Below are positions 16,584 through 22,768 of a stretch of 23,815 nt of DNA, in pieces. The stretch's first letter is position 1, and each line of letters opens with the position of its first letter. The translations under genes and the position numbers were made by a program. This DNA is from Actinomycetes bacterium (lineage in GTDB: Bacteria; Actinomycetota; Acidimicrobiia; Acidimicrobiales; RAAP-2): positions 1 through 23,815 of the forward strand of contig JAJYXS010000040.1 in the NCBI GenBank assembly GCA_021801615.1, in the 5' to 3' direction. A model generated the notes under the pieces. That model was not told where the DNA came from and searched no databases. It saw only the letters and a program-made list of their open reading frames with translations.

Positions 16584-17572
16584 CGCGCTGCGTCGTCGCG
16601 CTGGTCGGGACCACCGCGTCGGGCAAGTCCTCGGTCGCCATGGAGGTGGCGCGCCGCCTCGGCGACGTCGAGCTGGTGTGCGTCGACTCCATGACCGTCT
16701 ACCGAGGCATGGACATCGGCACGGGAAAGCCGTCCGGCTGCGATCGCGCAGCGGTGCCTCACCACCTGCTCGACCTCGTGGACCCGACAGCGGAGTTCAC
16801 CGTCCGCGAGTTCCAGGCCAGCGCGTTGGCGGCGCTGGAGGACATCGCGCGCAGGGGCCGGCGCGCGCTCCTCGTCGGTGGCACGGGCCTGTACCTGCGG
16901 GCGGTGGTCGACCGCCTCGAGGTCCCGGGGCGCTACCCCGAGGTGGCCGCCGCGCTCGAGCGCGAGGCCGACCTGCCCGGAGGCGTGCGGGCGCTCCACG
17001 CGCGTCTCGCGGCGCTCGACCCGGTCGCCGCCTCGCGCACCACCGATTCGAACCGTCGCCGTGTGGTGCGTGCGCTCGAGGTCACCCTGGGCTCAGGCCG
17101 GCCCTTCTCCTCGTACGGTCCTGGACTGACCACGTACCCGGCGACCGATGTCACGATCCTGGGTCTCCCGTTCCTGCCGGAGGTGGTCGACCGCAGGATC
17201 GAGGAGCGCTTCGCCCGTTTCCTGGACGAGGGGCTCGTAGAGGAGGTCCGACGGCTCGCGGCCCGCCCCGGAGGACTTTCGCGCACGGCGCGCCAGGCGC
17301 TCGGCTACAAGGAGCTGCTCGCCCACGTGGAGGAGGGCGCGCCCCTGGAAGCGTGCCTCGAGGAGGCCCTCCGGCGCACGCGCGCGTTCGCTCGCAGGCA
17401 GTGGTCCTGGTTCCGGCGCGACCCGCGCATTCGCTGGCTCGAAGCGGACGAGGACCCGGTTGCGACGCTCGCCGCGACGCTCGAGTCCTGCGCGACGCCC
17501 CGGGCGGACCGGCTCGCCGAGGCTGTCGGGCGCGCCGACGAGCGTGCGCGGCTGCGAGACTGGTCGCGATGA
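16580..17572 (+). CDS. miaA: tRNA dimethylallyltransferase
   Basis: Adds the dimethylallyl group to A37 of tRNA, the step before MiaB. 330 residues. The P-loop GTTASGKS lies at 10-17. Next comes DSMTVYRGMDIGTGKP, with the general-base Asp36, then HHLLDLVDP and the GGTGLYLRAVVD substrate-channel motif at 100-111. A C-terminal helical region includes ALGYKELLAHVEEG and RRTRAFARRQWSWFRRDPR, the family's tRNA-contacting part. The GTG start overlaps the miaB stop (GTGA), and its own stop forms ATGA with an in-frame ATG of the dapF frame at 17569. Length and motif order are normal. Confidence 0.96.
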   Translation: MTRCVVALVGTTASGKSSVAMEVARRLGDVELVCVDSMTVYRGMDIGTGKPSGCDRAAVPHHLLDLVDPTAEFTVREFQASALAALEDIARRGRRALLVGGTGLYLRAVVDRLEVPGRYPEVAAALEREADLPGGVRALHARLAALDPVAASRTTDSNRRRVVRALEVTLGSGRPFSSYGPGLTTYPATDVTILGLPFLPEVVDRRIEERFARFLDEGLVEEVRRLAARPGGLSRTARQALGYKELLAHVEEGAPLEACLEEALRRTRAFARRQWSWFRRDPRIRWLEADEDPVATLAATLESCATPRADRLAEAVGRADERARLRDWSR

Positions 17573-17637
17573 CCCGTGTCGCAGGATCCCCGCCGCTCCC
17601 CGGTGCAGACGCGCCGGATCGGCGGGGCGCCCTTCCG

Positions 17638-18513
17638 ATGGTGAAGCTGTCGACGGTGAAGCTGTCGATGGTGAAGCTGGAAGCCGCTGGCAACGACTTT
17701 CTCGTGGTCCTCGAGCCGACCGGTGCCGACGACGGTGCAGACGGCCGCGCCGTGCCCGCGGGCTTGACGCCGGCCCAGGTGCGCGCGCTGTGTGACCGCC
17801 GACGTGGCGTGGGGGCCGACGGGCTGATCCTCGGGCGTCCGGGGGGACCGGGCGCGGACCTCGAGATGGTGCTCTACAACGCCGACGGGACCTCGGCGGA
17901 GATGAGCGGCAACGGCATCCGCTGCCTCGTTCACGCCGCCGTCGTCGCAGGCGTCGCGCCGGCTCGCCTCACGCGCGTCAGCACCGCCGCAGGCCTTCGC
18001 ACCGTGTCCTACGAGGCCGCGACCGACGGAACCGCCTGGGCGCGCGTGGACATGGGACCGGTGCGGCTCGGCTCTGAGGTGGCGAGCCCGCTGCCCGGCA
18101 CGAGAGCGAGGCTCGCTGACGTGGGCAACCCTCACCTCGTCGTCATCGGGGACGTGCAGCTCGACGAAGTCGACCTCGGTTCGCTCGGCGTCGCCGCGAC
18201 GCAGGTCGTGGGCAGCCAGGTGAACCTGGAGATCGTCCGTCCCGGACGTCACGGAGCCGACCTCGAGCTGCGGGTCTTTGAGCGCGGGGTCGGCGAGACC
18301 CTGGCTTGCGGCACCGGCAGCTGCGCGGCGGCGGCCGTGGGGCGCGCCTTTCGCATGGTCGGGGACGTGGTCACGGTCGACAACCCCGGCGGGCGCCTCG
18401 AGGTCCGTCTCGGCGAGGAGGTCGAGCTGGGCGGTCCAGTGCGCAAGATCGCCGACGTGGAGGTCGACGCGCACCTGCTCGAGGTCGGCGGGCTCCGTGA
18501 CGAGGCAGGATGA
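17638..18513 (+). CDS. dapF: Diaminopimelate epimerase
   Basis: Interconverts LL- and meso-diaminopimelate without a cofactor, using two cysteines. From ATG 17638 it is 291 residues. EMSGNGIRC gives Cys96 and ETLACGTGSC gives Cys224, the acid/base pair. NADGTSAEMSGN and the late GGPVRKI segment also fit. The start is ambiguous: ATG 17569 overlaps the miaA stop (ATGA) and would add 23 residues with poorer third-position GC. ATG 17668 gives the compact family start MVKLEAAGNDF. The ambiguity arises because the start region is itself a 15-bp tandem repeat (VKLST, VKLSM, VKLEA). ATG 17638 is a compromise. The stop overlaps the hflX start (ATGA). The miaA-dapF-hflX order is conserved in actinobacteria. 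Confidence 0.93.
   Translation: MVKLSTVKLSMVKLEAAGNDFLVVLEPTGADDGADGRAVPAGLTPAQVRALCDRRRGVGADGLILGRPGGPGADLEMVLYNADGTSAEMSGNGIRCLVHAAVVAGVAPARLTRVSTAAGLRTVSYEAATDGTAWARVDMGPVRLGSEVASPLPGTRARLADVGNPHLVVIGDVQLDEVDLGSLGVAATQVVGSQVNLEIVRPGRHGADLELRVFERGVGETLACGTGSCAAAAVGRAFRMVGDVVTVDNPGGRLEVRLGEEVELGGPVRKIADVEVDAHLLEVGGLRDEAG
17641..17682 (+). repeat. 15-bp tandem repeat at the dapF start
   Basis: GTGAAGCTGTCGACG, GTGAAGCTGTCGATG and GTGAAGCTGGAA follow one another at 17641, 17656 and 17671. The repeat duplicates the N-terminal VKL codons. Because one unit ends in ATG, it also provides a second possible start codon. Confidence 0.85.
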
Positions 18514-19793
18514 CGACGCAGTTCCCGCGCACGCTCATCACGCGAGAGTTCCGCGAGCGCATCGTGCTCGTGGGGGTCGCGCTGGCGGGCACCGATCCCG
18601 AGGAGGTGGAGGTCAACCTCGAAGAGCTGGCGCAGCTCGTCGACACCGCCGGCGCCGACGTCGTCGCGCGGACGATCCAGCGGCGGACGCGTCCGGACGC
18701 TGCCACGTTCGTCGGACGGGGCAAAGCCCGCGAGCTCGCAGAGCTCGCCGAGCAGGTCGACGCGGACACCGTCGTGTTCGACGACGAGCTGTCGCCCGCC
18801 CAGCAGCGCAACCTGGAAAGGCTGCTCGGCCGCACCGCGATCGACCGAACGGCGGTGATCCTCGACATCTTCGCCCAGAACGCGCGGAGCCCCGAAGGGA
18901 AGGCGCAGGTCGAGCTCGCCCTGCTGCGTTACCGGCTGCCGAGGCTGCGCGGGCGCGGGCACGAGCTCAGCCAGCAGGCCGGCGGCATCGGGACGCGCGG
19001 CCCCGGCGAGACCCAGCTCGAGGTGGATCGCCGACGGCTGGTCCGGCGCATGCAACGGCTCGAAGCGGACCTGCGCGAGGTGGACAGGACCCGCCGGCTG
19101 CAGCGTCGCGCGCGAAGCCGTGGCCGTCTGCGCGAGGTGGGGCTCGTCGGCTACACGAACGCCGGAAAGTCGACCCTGCTGAACCGGCTGACCGACGCCG
19201 GCGTGCCGGCCGCCGACAGGCTCTTCGTCACCCTGGACCCCCGGACGCGCCAGCTCTCGCTGCCAGGAGGCGAGACCGTGCTCGTGACCGACACCGTCGG
19301 CTTCGTCCGGAAGCTTCCCCACGAGCTCGTCGAGGCGTTCCGCTCCACGCTCGACTCGGTCCGGTACGCGGATCTCCTCGTGCACGTGGTGGATGGGGCC
19401 GCGGCCGACCCCGAGGCGCAGGTCGCGGCGGTCCGCGCGGTGCTCGAGGAGATCGGGGCGAGCGAGGTGCCGGAGCTGCTCGTGGTGAACAAGGCGGACC
19501 GCAGTCCCAAGGCCGCGCTGCTCGCCGCCGAGACCGGGGGTGCCGTGTGCATCTCGGCGGTCACGGGGGAGGGGATCGGGGAGCTGCTGCGTGCGATCGG
19601 GGACCGCCTGCGGCTTGCCGACAGGGTGGTCGAGCTGGCCATCCCCTGGGCGCGCGGGGACGTGCTCGCCGCAGTCCACCGCGAAGGGGAGGTGGTCGAG
19701 CAGGAGGACGGCGCGGAGGGGGCGCACGTGCATGTCGTGCTGGACGAGGCGGGGCGAGCACGCTTCGCCGAGTTCGTCGTGTGCGGGTCGTGA
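18510..19793 (+). CDS. hflX: GTPase HflX
   Basis: Ribosome-associated GTPase that splits stalled or stressed ribosomes. 427 residues. The N-terminal HflX domain includes RTRPDAATFVGRGKA and VVFDDELSPAQQRNLE. A linker GIGTRGPGETQLE follows, with a basic coiled-coil stretch rich in Arg at about 170-208. The G domain has G1 GYTNAGKST (214-222), G3 DTVGF from Asp261, and G4 NKAD (327-330). The G2 segment is FVTLDPRTR. A C-terminal HflX-type domain ends the protein. The ATG start overlaps the dapF stop (ATGA), and its own stop overlaps the dapC start (GTGA), so all three are likely translated together. Confidence 0.96.
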   Translation: MTTQFPRTLITREFRERIVLVGVALAGTDPEEVEVNLEELAQLVDTAGADVVARTIQRRTRPDAATFVGRGKARELAELAEQVDADTVVFDDELSPAQQRNLERLLGRTAIDRTAVILDIFAQNARSPEGKAQVELALLRYRLPRLRGRGHELSQQAGGIGTRGPGETQLEVDRRRLVRRMQRLEADLREVDRTRRLQRRARSRGRLREVGLVGYTNAGKSTLLNRLTDAGVPAADRLFVTLDPRTRQLSLPGGETVLVTDTVGFVRKLPHELVEAFRSTLDSVRYADLLVHVVDGAAADPEAQVAAVRAVLEEIGASEVPELLVVNKADRSPKAALLAAETGGAVCISAVTGEGIGELLRAIGDRLRLADRVVELAIPWARGDVLAAVHREGEVVEQEDGAEGAHVHVVLDEAGRARFAEFVVCGS

Positions 19794-20953
19794 GCGTGCC
19801 GGTCGAAGCGCGTGGCCACGGGGCCGGCGGCTTCCGTCCGCCTCCCTACCCCTACGAGCGCCTCTCGAGGCTGCACGCGCTGGCCGACGCGCTGCCCGGA
19901 GGGATCGTGGACTGCTCGATCGGGACGCCCTGCGACCCTCCTCCCCCCGAGGCGGTCCGGGCCCTCGCGTCCTCCGGAGCCGAGCGCGGGTACCCGTCCT
20001 CGGCGGGAAGCGCCGCGTTCCGTCAGGCCGCCGTGGAGTACGTTGGCCGCACCTTCGGGGTGGACGTCGAGGTGTCCGAGCTCGCTGCGTGCGTGGGCAC
20101 GAAGGAGATGGTGGTCTCGACGCCCCAGTACTTGCGCCTGCGCGACCCGTCGCGCGACACGGTGCTGTACCCGTCCGTGTCGTACCCCTCGTACGCGATG
20201 GGAGCGCAGCTCGCTGGTTGCCGGGCCGTGCCGGTGCCTTTGGCCCGCACCGGCGGAGGTGGCCTCGACCTGGACGCAGTGGACCCCTCGGATATCCAGC
20301 GGGCGCTCCTTTTGTGGGTGAACTCCCCCGGCAACCCGTCGGGCGAGCTGACGGACCTCGGCGCCGCAGCCGCATGGGGCCGGCGCCACGGCGTGCCGGT
20401 GTTCTCCGACGAGTGCTACGTGGAGTACACCTGGGAGGGACGGCCGCGCACGATCCTCGAGACGGGGGCCGAGGGAGTGGTCGCAGTGCACTCGGTGTCC
20501 AAGCGCTCGAACCTCGCCGGGATCCGGGCGGGGTTCTTCGCGGGGGACGGCGGGCTCGTGGGCTACCTGCGCGAAGTGCGCCAGCACGCCGGCCTCATGG
20601 TGCCCGGCCCCGTGCAGGCCGCAGCGGCGGCCGCGTGGTGCGACGACGGGCACGTGGACGCGCAGCGGGCGCGCTATCGGGAGCGGCTCGAGCTCCTGGC
20701 GCGCGCGCTGACCGACGCGGGCTGCCCGACTCGCTTGCCCGAAGGGAGCTTCTACCTCTGGCCCGCGGTGCCGGCGCGCTGGGCGGACGGCTGGGCGCTG
20801 GCCGAGGAGCTCGCGAGAGTGGCTGGACTGCTCGTCAGCCCTGGCGACCTGTACGGCCCTGAGGGCGCAGGCCACGTGCGCGTCGCGGTGGTCCAGCCCA
20901 CCGAGCGGCTCGCGCTCGTCGCCAAGCGGCTCGCCCGGTCCGCGCGGGCCTAG
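19790..20953 (+). CDS. dapC: Succinyldiaminopimelate aminotransferase
   Basis: PLP enzyme that moves an amino group from glutamate in the succinylase branch of diaminopimelate synthesis. 387 residues from GTG 19790, which overlaps the hflX stop (GTGA). It has the fold-type I motifs DCSIGTPCDP, GYPSSAGSAAFR, GTKEMV, LLWVNSPGNPSGEL, SDECYVEY and the PLP lysine Lys238 in SVSKRSNLAGIRAGF, then HAGLMVPGPVQAAAAAA and SPGDLYGPEGAGHVRVA. The whole pattern closely follows actinobacterial DapC (Rv0858c type) rather than generic aspartate aminotransferases. It is the last gene of the miaB-dapC run. A hairpin follows the stop within 10 bases. Together with dapA, dapB and dapF this places four pathway genes within 15.5 kb. 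Confidence 0.92.
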   Translation: MSVPVEARGHGAGGFRPPPYPYERLSRLHALADALPGGIVDCSIGTPCDPPPPEAVRALASSGAERGYPSSAGSAAFRQAAVEYVGRTFGVDVEVSELAACVGTKEMVVSTPQYLRLRDPSRDTVLYPSVSYPSYAMGAQLAGCRAVPVPLARTGGGGLDLDAVDPSDIQRALLLWVNSPGNPSGELTDLGAAAAWGRRHGVPVFSDECYVEYTWEGRPRTILETGAEGVVAVHSVSKRSNLAGIRAGFFAGDGGLVGYLREVRQHAGLMVPGPVQAAAAAAWCDDGHVDAQRARYRERLELLARALTDAGCPTRLPEGSFYLWPAVPARWADGWALAEELARVAGLLVSPGDLYGPEGAGHVRVAVVQPTERLALVAKRLARSARA

Positions 20954-20958
20954 CTCTG

Positions 20959-20994
20959 GCCGAGGTCGAGCGAGGGTCTCGCCCAGGCCTCGGC
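20959..20994 (+). terminator. Hairpin after dapC, terminator-like without U-tract
   Basis: Outer arms GCCGAGG (20959-20965) and CCTCGGC (20988-20994) enclose an inner perfect stem GCGAG/CTCGC (20970-20974 and 20978-20982) with a 3-base loop. It starts 5 nt after the dapC stop. No T-run follows, which is common for actinobacterial terminators but leaves the call uncertain. Confidence 0.45.
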
Positions 20995-21040
20995 GAGCCC
21001 CGCCGGGAGTCTCGGGGCCGAATCGGGCGACCGCGGGGCC

Positions 21041-21110
21041 CCGCCGGGCGTCGCGGTGCCCAGGTGGGCCCCGCCGGGCGTCACGGTGCCCAGGTGGGCC
21101 CCGCCGGGCG
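21041..21110 (+). repeat. 30-bp direct repeat, 2.3 copies, intergenic
   Basis: CCGCCGGGCGTCRCGGTGCC followed by CAGGTGGGCC occurs at 21041-21070 and 21071-21100. A third partial copy covers 21101-21110. Each unit contains GCCC-AGGT-GGGC, a small potential hairpin. The repeat ends about 38 bp before the -35 of the fliW promoter. Confidence 0.85.
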
Positions 21111-21147
21111 GTGGCGCGGGCTCGTGCGCTTCACCCACGACGACCAG

Positions 21148-21177
21148 TTGCAATCAGCTACACCCTCGCGGTAGCAT
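21148..21177 (+). promoter_or_regulatory. Putative promoter of the fliW-csrA unit
   Basis: TTGCAA (21148-21153) and TAGCAT (21172-21177) are separated by 18 nt in a conspicuously AT-richer island. The predicted start is near 21184, giving a leader of about 335 nt to fliW. The core is overlaid by repeats: TTGCA..AGCT half-sites at 21148-21159 and 21180-21192 (32 bp apart), and AGCTACA (21156-21162) facing TGTAGCT (21192-21198). These could be an operator. Confidence 0.55.
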
Positions 21178-21374
21178 AATTGCAGAACAGCTGTAGCTCG
21201 GTCGGTGCCGGCCGCTCCGGCCGACCCGAGGTAGATCTGGGGAAACGGGGATGGGAGTCTGGGACACAGGGCAGCGCGGCGCGCCCGGCGCGTCACGCTG
21301 GGCCCGGTCACCTGCCTGCGGTCGACCGGGTGGCCGATCCTCTCGGCCGCTCGTCACGGCCGCCGCGCTTCGCA

Positions 21375-21437
21375 GCGCGATCGCCGGCCACGGTGATCTC
21401 CAAGGTCTCCGCCGACTCGCTCGCCCAGTACCTCTGA
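21375..21437 (+). pseudogene. Possible 3' remnant of a flagellin/FlgL-like gene
   Basis: The frame ending at TGA 21435-21437 regains the high third-position GC of real genes over its last 35-40 codons and ends with VISKVSADSLAQYL. This loosely resembles the C-terminal helix of flagellin/FlgL proteins, and flgL often precedes fliW. Upstream the frame loses coding character, and no N-terminal part is recognisable. Very tentative. Confidence 0.15.
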
Positions 21438-21504
21438 GGTCCCCTTGGACCCCATGGGACAAAGCCGCCGAGAAGGCCGGCCGCAAAGAAGGCCAGCCGC
21501 CAGC

Positions 21505-21513
21505 AAAGGAGGT
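21505..21513 (+). promoter_or_regulatory. Near-perfect Shine-Dalgarno for fliW
   Basis: AAAGGAGGT ends 6 nt before ATG 21520 and fixes the start. It is by far the strongest ribosome binding site in the window, where most other genes rely on stop-start overlaps or possible leaderless starts. Its GGA core could also be a CsrA target (inference). Confidence 0.85.
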
Positions 21514-21519
21514 CCGAAG

Positions 21520-22179
21520 ATGACCACCGGCGCACCCGCGTTCGACCGGCCGCTGCCCGCCAAGCCGGCTCCCGTCCCCCGGACCCCCGCCAAGCCGGCT
21601 CCCGCCCCCCGGGACGAGCAAGAGCCGGTGCTGCACTTCGTCGAGCCGCTGCTGGGGCTCCCGAACTCGCGTCGCTACGCGCTCCGTCCGCTGCCAGAGG
21701 GGTACGCGCCCTTCGCGAGCATCGTGTCGCTCGACGAGGAGGACCTGCGCTTCGTCGTCGTGCCGCCGAAACTGCTCTTCCCCGATTACGAGATCGAGAT
21801 CCCGCCCGAGGAGCTCGCAGAGCTCGGTCTGGGCGGGGGCACCGAGGCCGAGCCCGCGGCCGGCGCCGACCTGGAGGCGCCACGCGCGCCGGAGGTGTGG
21901 CCGGACTTCGCGAGAGCACTCGGCGCGACCGGCACGGCAAGGCTCGATCCAACGGACGCGATCGTCCTCGTCATCGTCTCGACCAACGACGTGCCGACGC
22001 CGGTCGCGAACCTCCTGGCCCCGATCGTGGTGAACCCGCGCAGCGGTGCCGCCGCCCAGGTCGTGCTCGAGGAGAGCGGCTACGGGCTGCGCGTGCCCGT
22101 GGACGCAGGCAGCGCACGGCGCTTCACCGGCAGCGATGCTTCCCGCGTCCCACGGGTGCCGGCGAGGCCGCACTCGTAG
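21520..22179 (+). CDS. fliW: Flagellar assembly factor FliW
   Basis: FliW is a small beta-barrel protein. In Bacillus it binds flagellin and CsrA in a partner switch, releasing CsrA to repress flagellin translation when flagellin accumulates. 219 residues, against about 150 usual. The conserved core is FVEPLLGLPNSRRYAL (40-55), FASIVSLDEEDLRFVVVPP (65-83), FPDYEIEIP (87-95), then IVLVIVSTND, ANLLAPIVVNPRSG (163-176), AAQVVLEESGYGLRVPV. The extra length comes from a Pro/Ala/Lys-rich N-tail (1-38) with two 10-residue repeats, an acidic Gly/Ala/Pro insertion at about 104-145, and a basic tail. The start is fixed by AAAGGAGGT. It is followed after 26 nt by the CsrA-like gene, the usual partner. 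No flagellin or hook gene is seen in the window. Confidence 0.92.
   Translation: MTTGAPAFDRPLPAKPAPVPRTPAKPAPAPRDEQEPVLHFVEPLLGLPNSRRYALRPLPEGYAPFASIVSLDEEDLRFVVVPPKLLFPDYEIEIPPEELAELGLGGGTEAEPAAGADLEAPRAPEVWPDFARALGATGTARLDPTDAIVLVIVSTNDVPTPVANLLAPIVVNPRSGAAAQVVLEESGYGLRVPVDAGSARRFTGSDASRVPRVPARPHS
21556..21615 (+). repeat. 30-bp in-frame direct repeat in fliW
   Basis: Two 30-bp units at 21556 and 21586 encode PAKPAPVPRT and PAKPAPAPRD in the disordered N-tail of FliW. The period equals that of the ftsK and intergenic repeats, but the sequence is different. Confidence 0.85.
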
Positions 22180-22205
22180 CGAAGAGAGAAGAGAAAGGAC
22201 GGGGC

Positions 22206-22763
22206 ATGCTCGTACTGAACCGGCGTCCAGGTGAGTCGATCATCATCGAGCACGGCATCGACCTGAGCCTGCTCTCCACCGAAGGCCACAAGGTGTGGCT
22301 CGGCGTCACCGTTCCGGGGATTACCTCGTCTGTCCGACTTTCACCGGCCGCCGCGTCCGCGAGCGACGTGCGCCTCGAGATCGCGGCGCCCCTGACGGTG
22401 CGTGTGGAAGAGGAGCGGGCGTACGTCGAGGTCGCGCCGCTTGGGCATCCCTCGCACGACTGCCGGACGACCTTTGCCCTCCACCGCAAGGTCGGCCAGT
22501 CGATCGACTTCGGAGCCGAGCTCTCGGTGAGGGTGTCGTCGCTCGCGAGAGGCAACCCGTCGCTCGCCTTGGAGGGGCCCACGATCGGCACGGGCCTCGT
22601 CGTCACCGTCATCCGCCAGGTGGGCAGCTACGTGCGCATCGGCATCGACGCGCCGGGTCGGCGCGTCTACCGCAAGGAGATCTGGGACCAAGTGGTCGAG
22701 GAGAACCGGGCCGCGGCTGCCGGCGATCTCGCGGCGCTTCGGCTGGCCACGTCGAGCGCATGA
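22206..22763 (+). CDS. csrA: Multi-module CsrA-like RNA-binding regulator
   Basis: 185 residues, three times a normal CsrA (about 60). ATG 22206 follows AAAGGA by 6 nt. Residues 1-38 are a canonical CsrA N-terminal part (MLVLNRRPGESIII, ending WLGVTVPG). Residues 126-172 are a canonical C-terminal part (VTVIRQVGSYVRIGIDAP, VYRKEIWDQVVEENRAA). Between them lie two degenerate CsrA-like stretches: 57-87 (LEIAAPLTVRV, YVEVAPLG, SHDCR) and 89-125 (FALHRKVGQSIDFGAELSVRV, ALEGP). The RNA-contact residues known from CsrA (Leu4, Arg6 and Arg7 of strand 1, Arg44 of strand 5) are kept as Leu4/Arg6/Arg7 and Arg156 at the two ends of the chain. The inner copy of strand 5 has Asp where Arg is expected. A single-chain pseudo-oligomer is inference. 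Pairing with fliW supports flagellar control. The gene ends 2 bp from the convergent minus-strand gene. Confidence 0.85.
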   Translation: MLVLNRRPGESIIIEHGIDLSLLSTEGHKVWLGVTVPGITSSVRLSPAAASASDVRLEIAAPLTVRVEEERAYVEVAPLGHPSHDCRTTFALHRKVGQSIDFGAELSVRVSSLARGNPSLALEGPTIGTGLVVTVIRQVGSYVRIGIDAPGRRVYRKEIWDQVVEENRAAAAGDLAALRLATSSA

Positions 22764-22768
22764 CGTCA
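22761..22768. other. TGACGTCA palindrome shared by two convergent stops
   Basis: The csrA stop TGA (22761-22763) and the minus-strand gene's stop (TCA, 22766-22768) form a perfect 8-bp palindrome. The two genes converge with 2 bp between them. No intrinsic terminator fits between them. Confidence 0.7.

Larger units (their letters stand above)
20954..21519 (+). other. 566-bp gap between dapC and fliW
   Basis: No convincing gene lies here. In order it holds the post-dapC hairpin, a 30-bp direct repeat, an AT-richer promoter at about 21148-21177, and a strong hairpin at 21197-21230 (CTCGG-TCGG against CCGA-C-CCGAG). Next comes a cluster of four GGA motifs at 21241-21264, then a short stretch with coding-like third-position GC ending at TGA 21435-21437. 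A small perfect hairpin, GGTCC-cctt-GGACC, follows at 21438-21451, and finally the fliW ribosome binding site. Two ORFs across it were considered (TTG 21180 to 21437, ATG 21251 to 21523). Neither has a recognisable domain, and the second has poor third-position GC. Confidence 0.6.

Noticed and set aside
20950..21153. Minus-strand 67-codon frame with PGGAHLGT repeats
   Set aside because: The apparent protein repeat only reflects the 30-bp DNA repeat. It starts with TTG without a ribosome binding site, ends on the dapC stop and matches nothing known.
21251..21523. ORF of 90 codons ending ATGA at the fliW start
   Set aside because: The overlap looks operon-like, but third-position GC is low for this genome, there is no domain, and the frame runs through the fliW Shine-Dalgarno.
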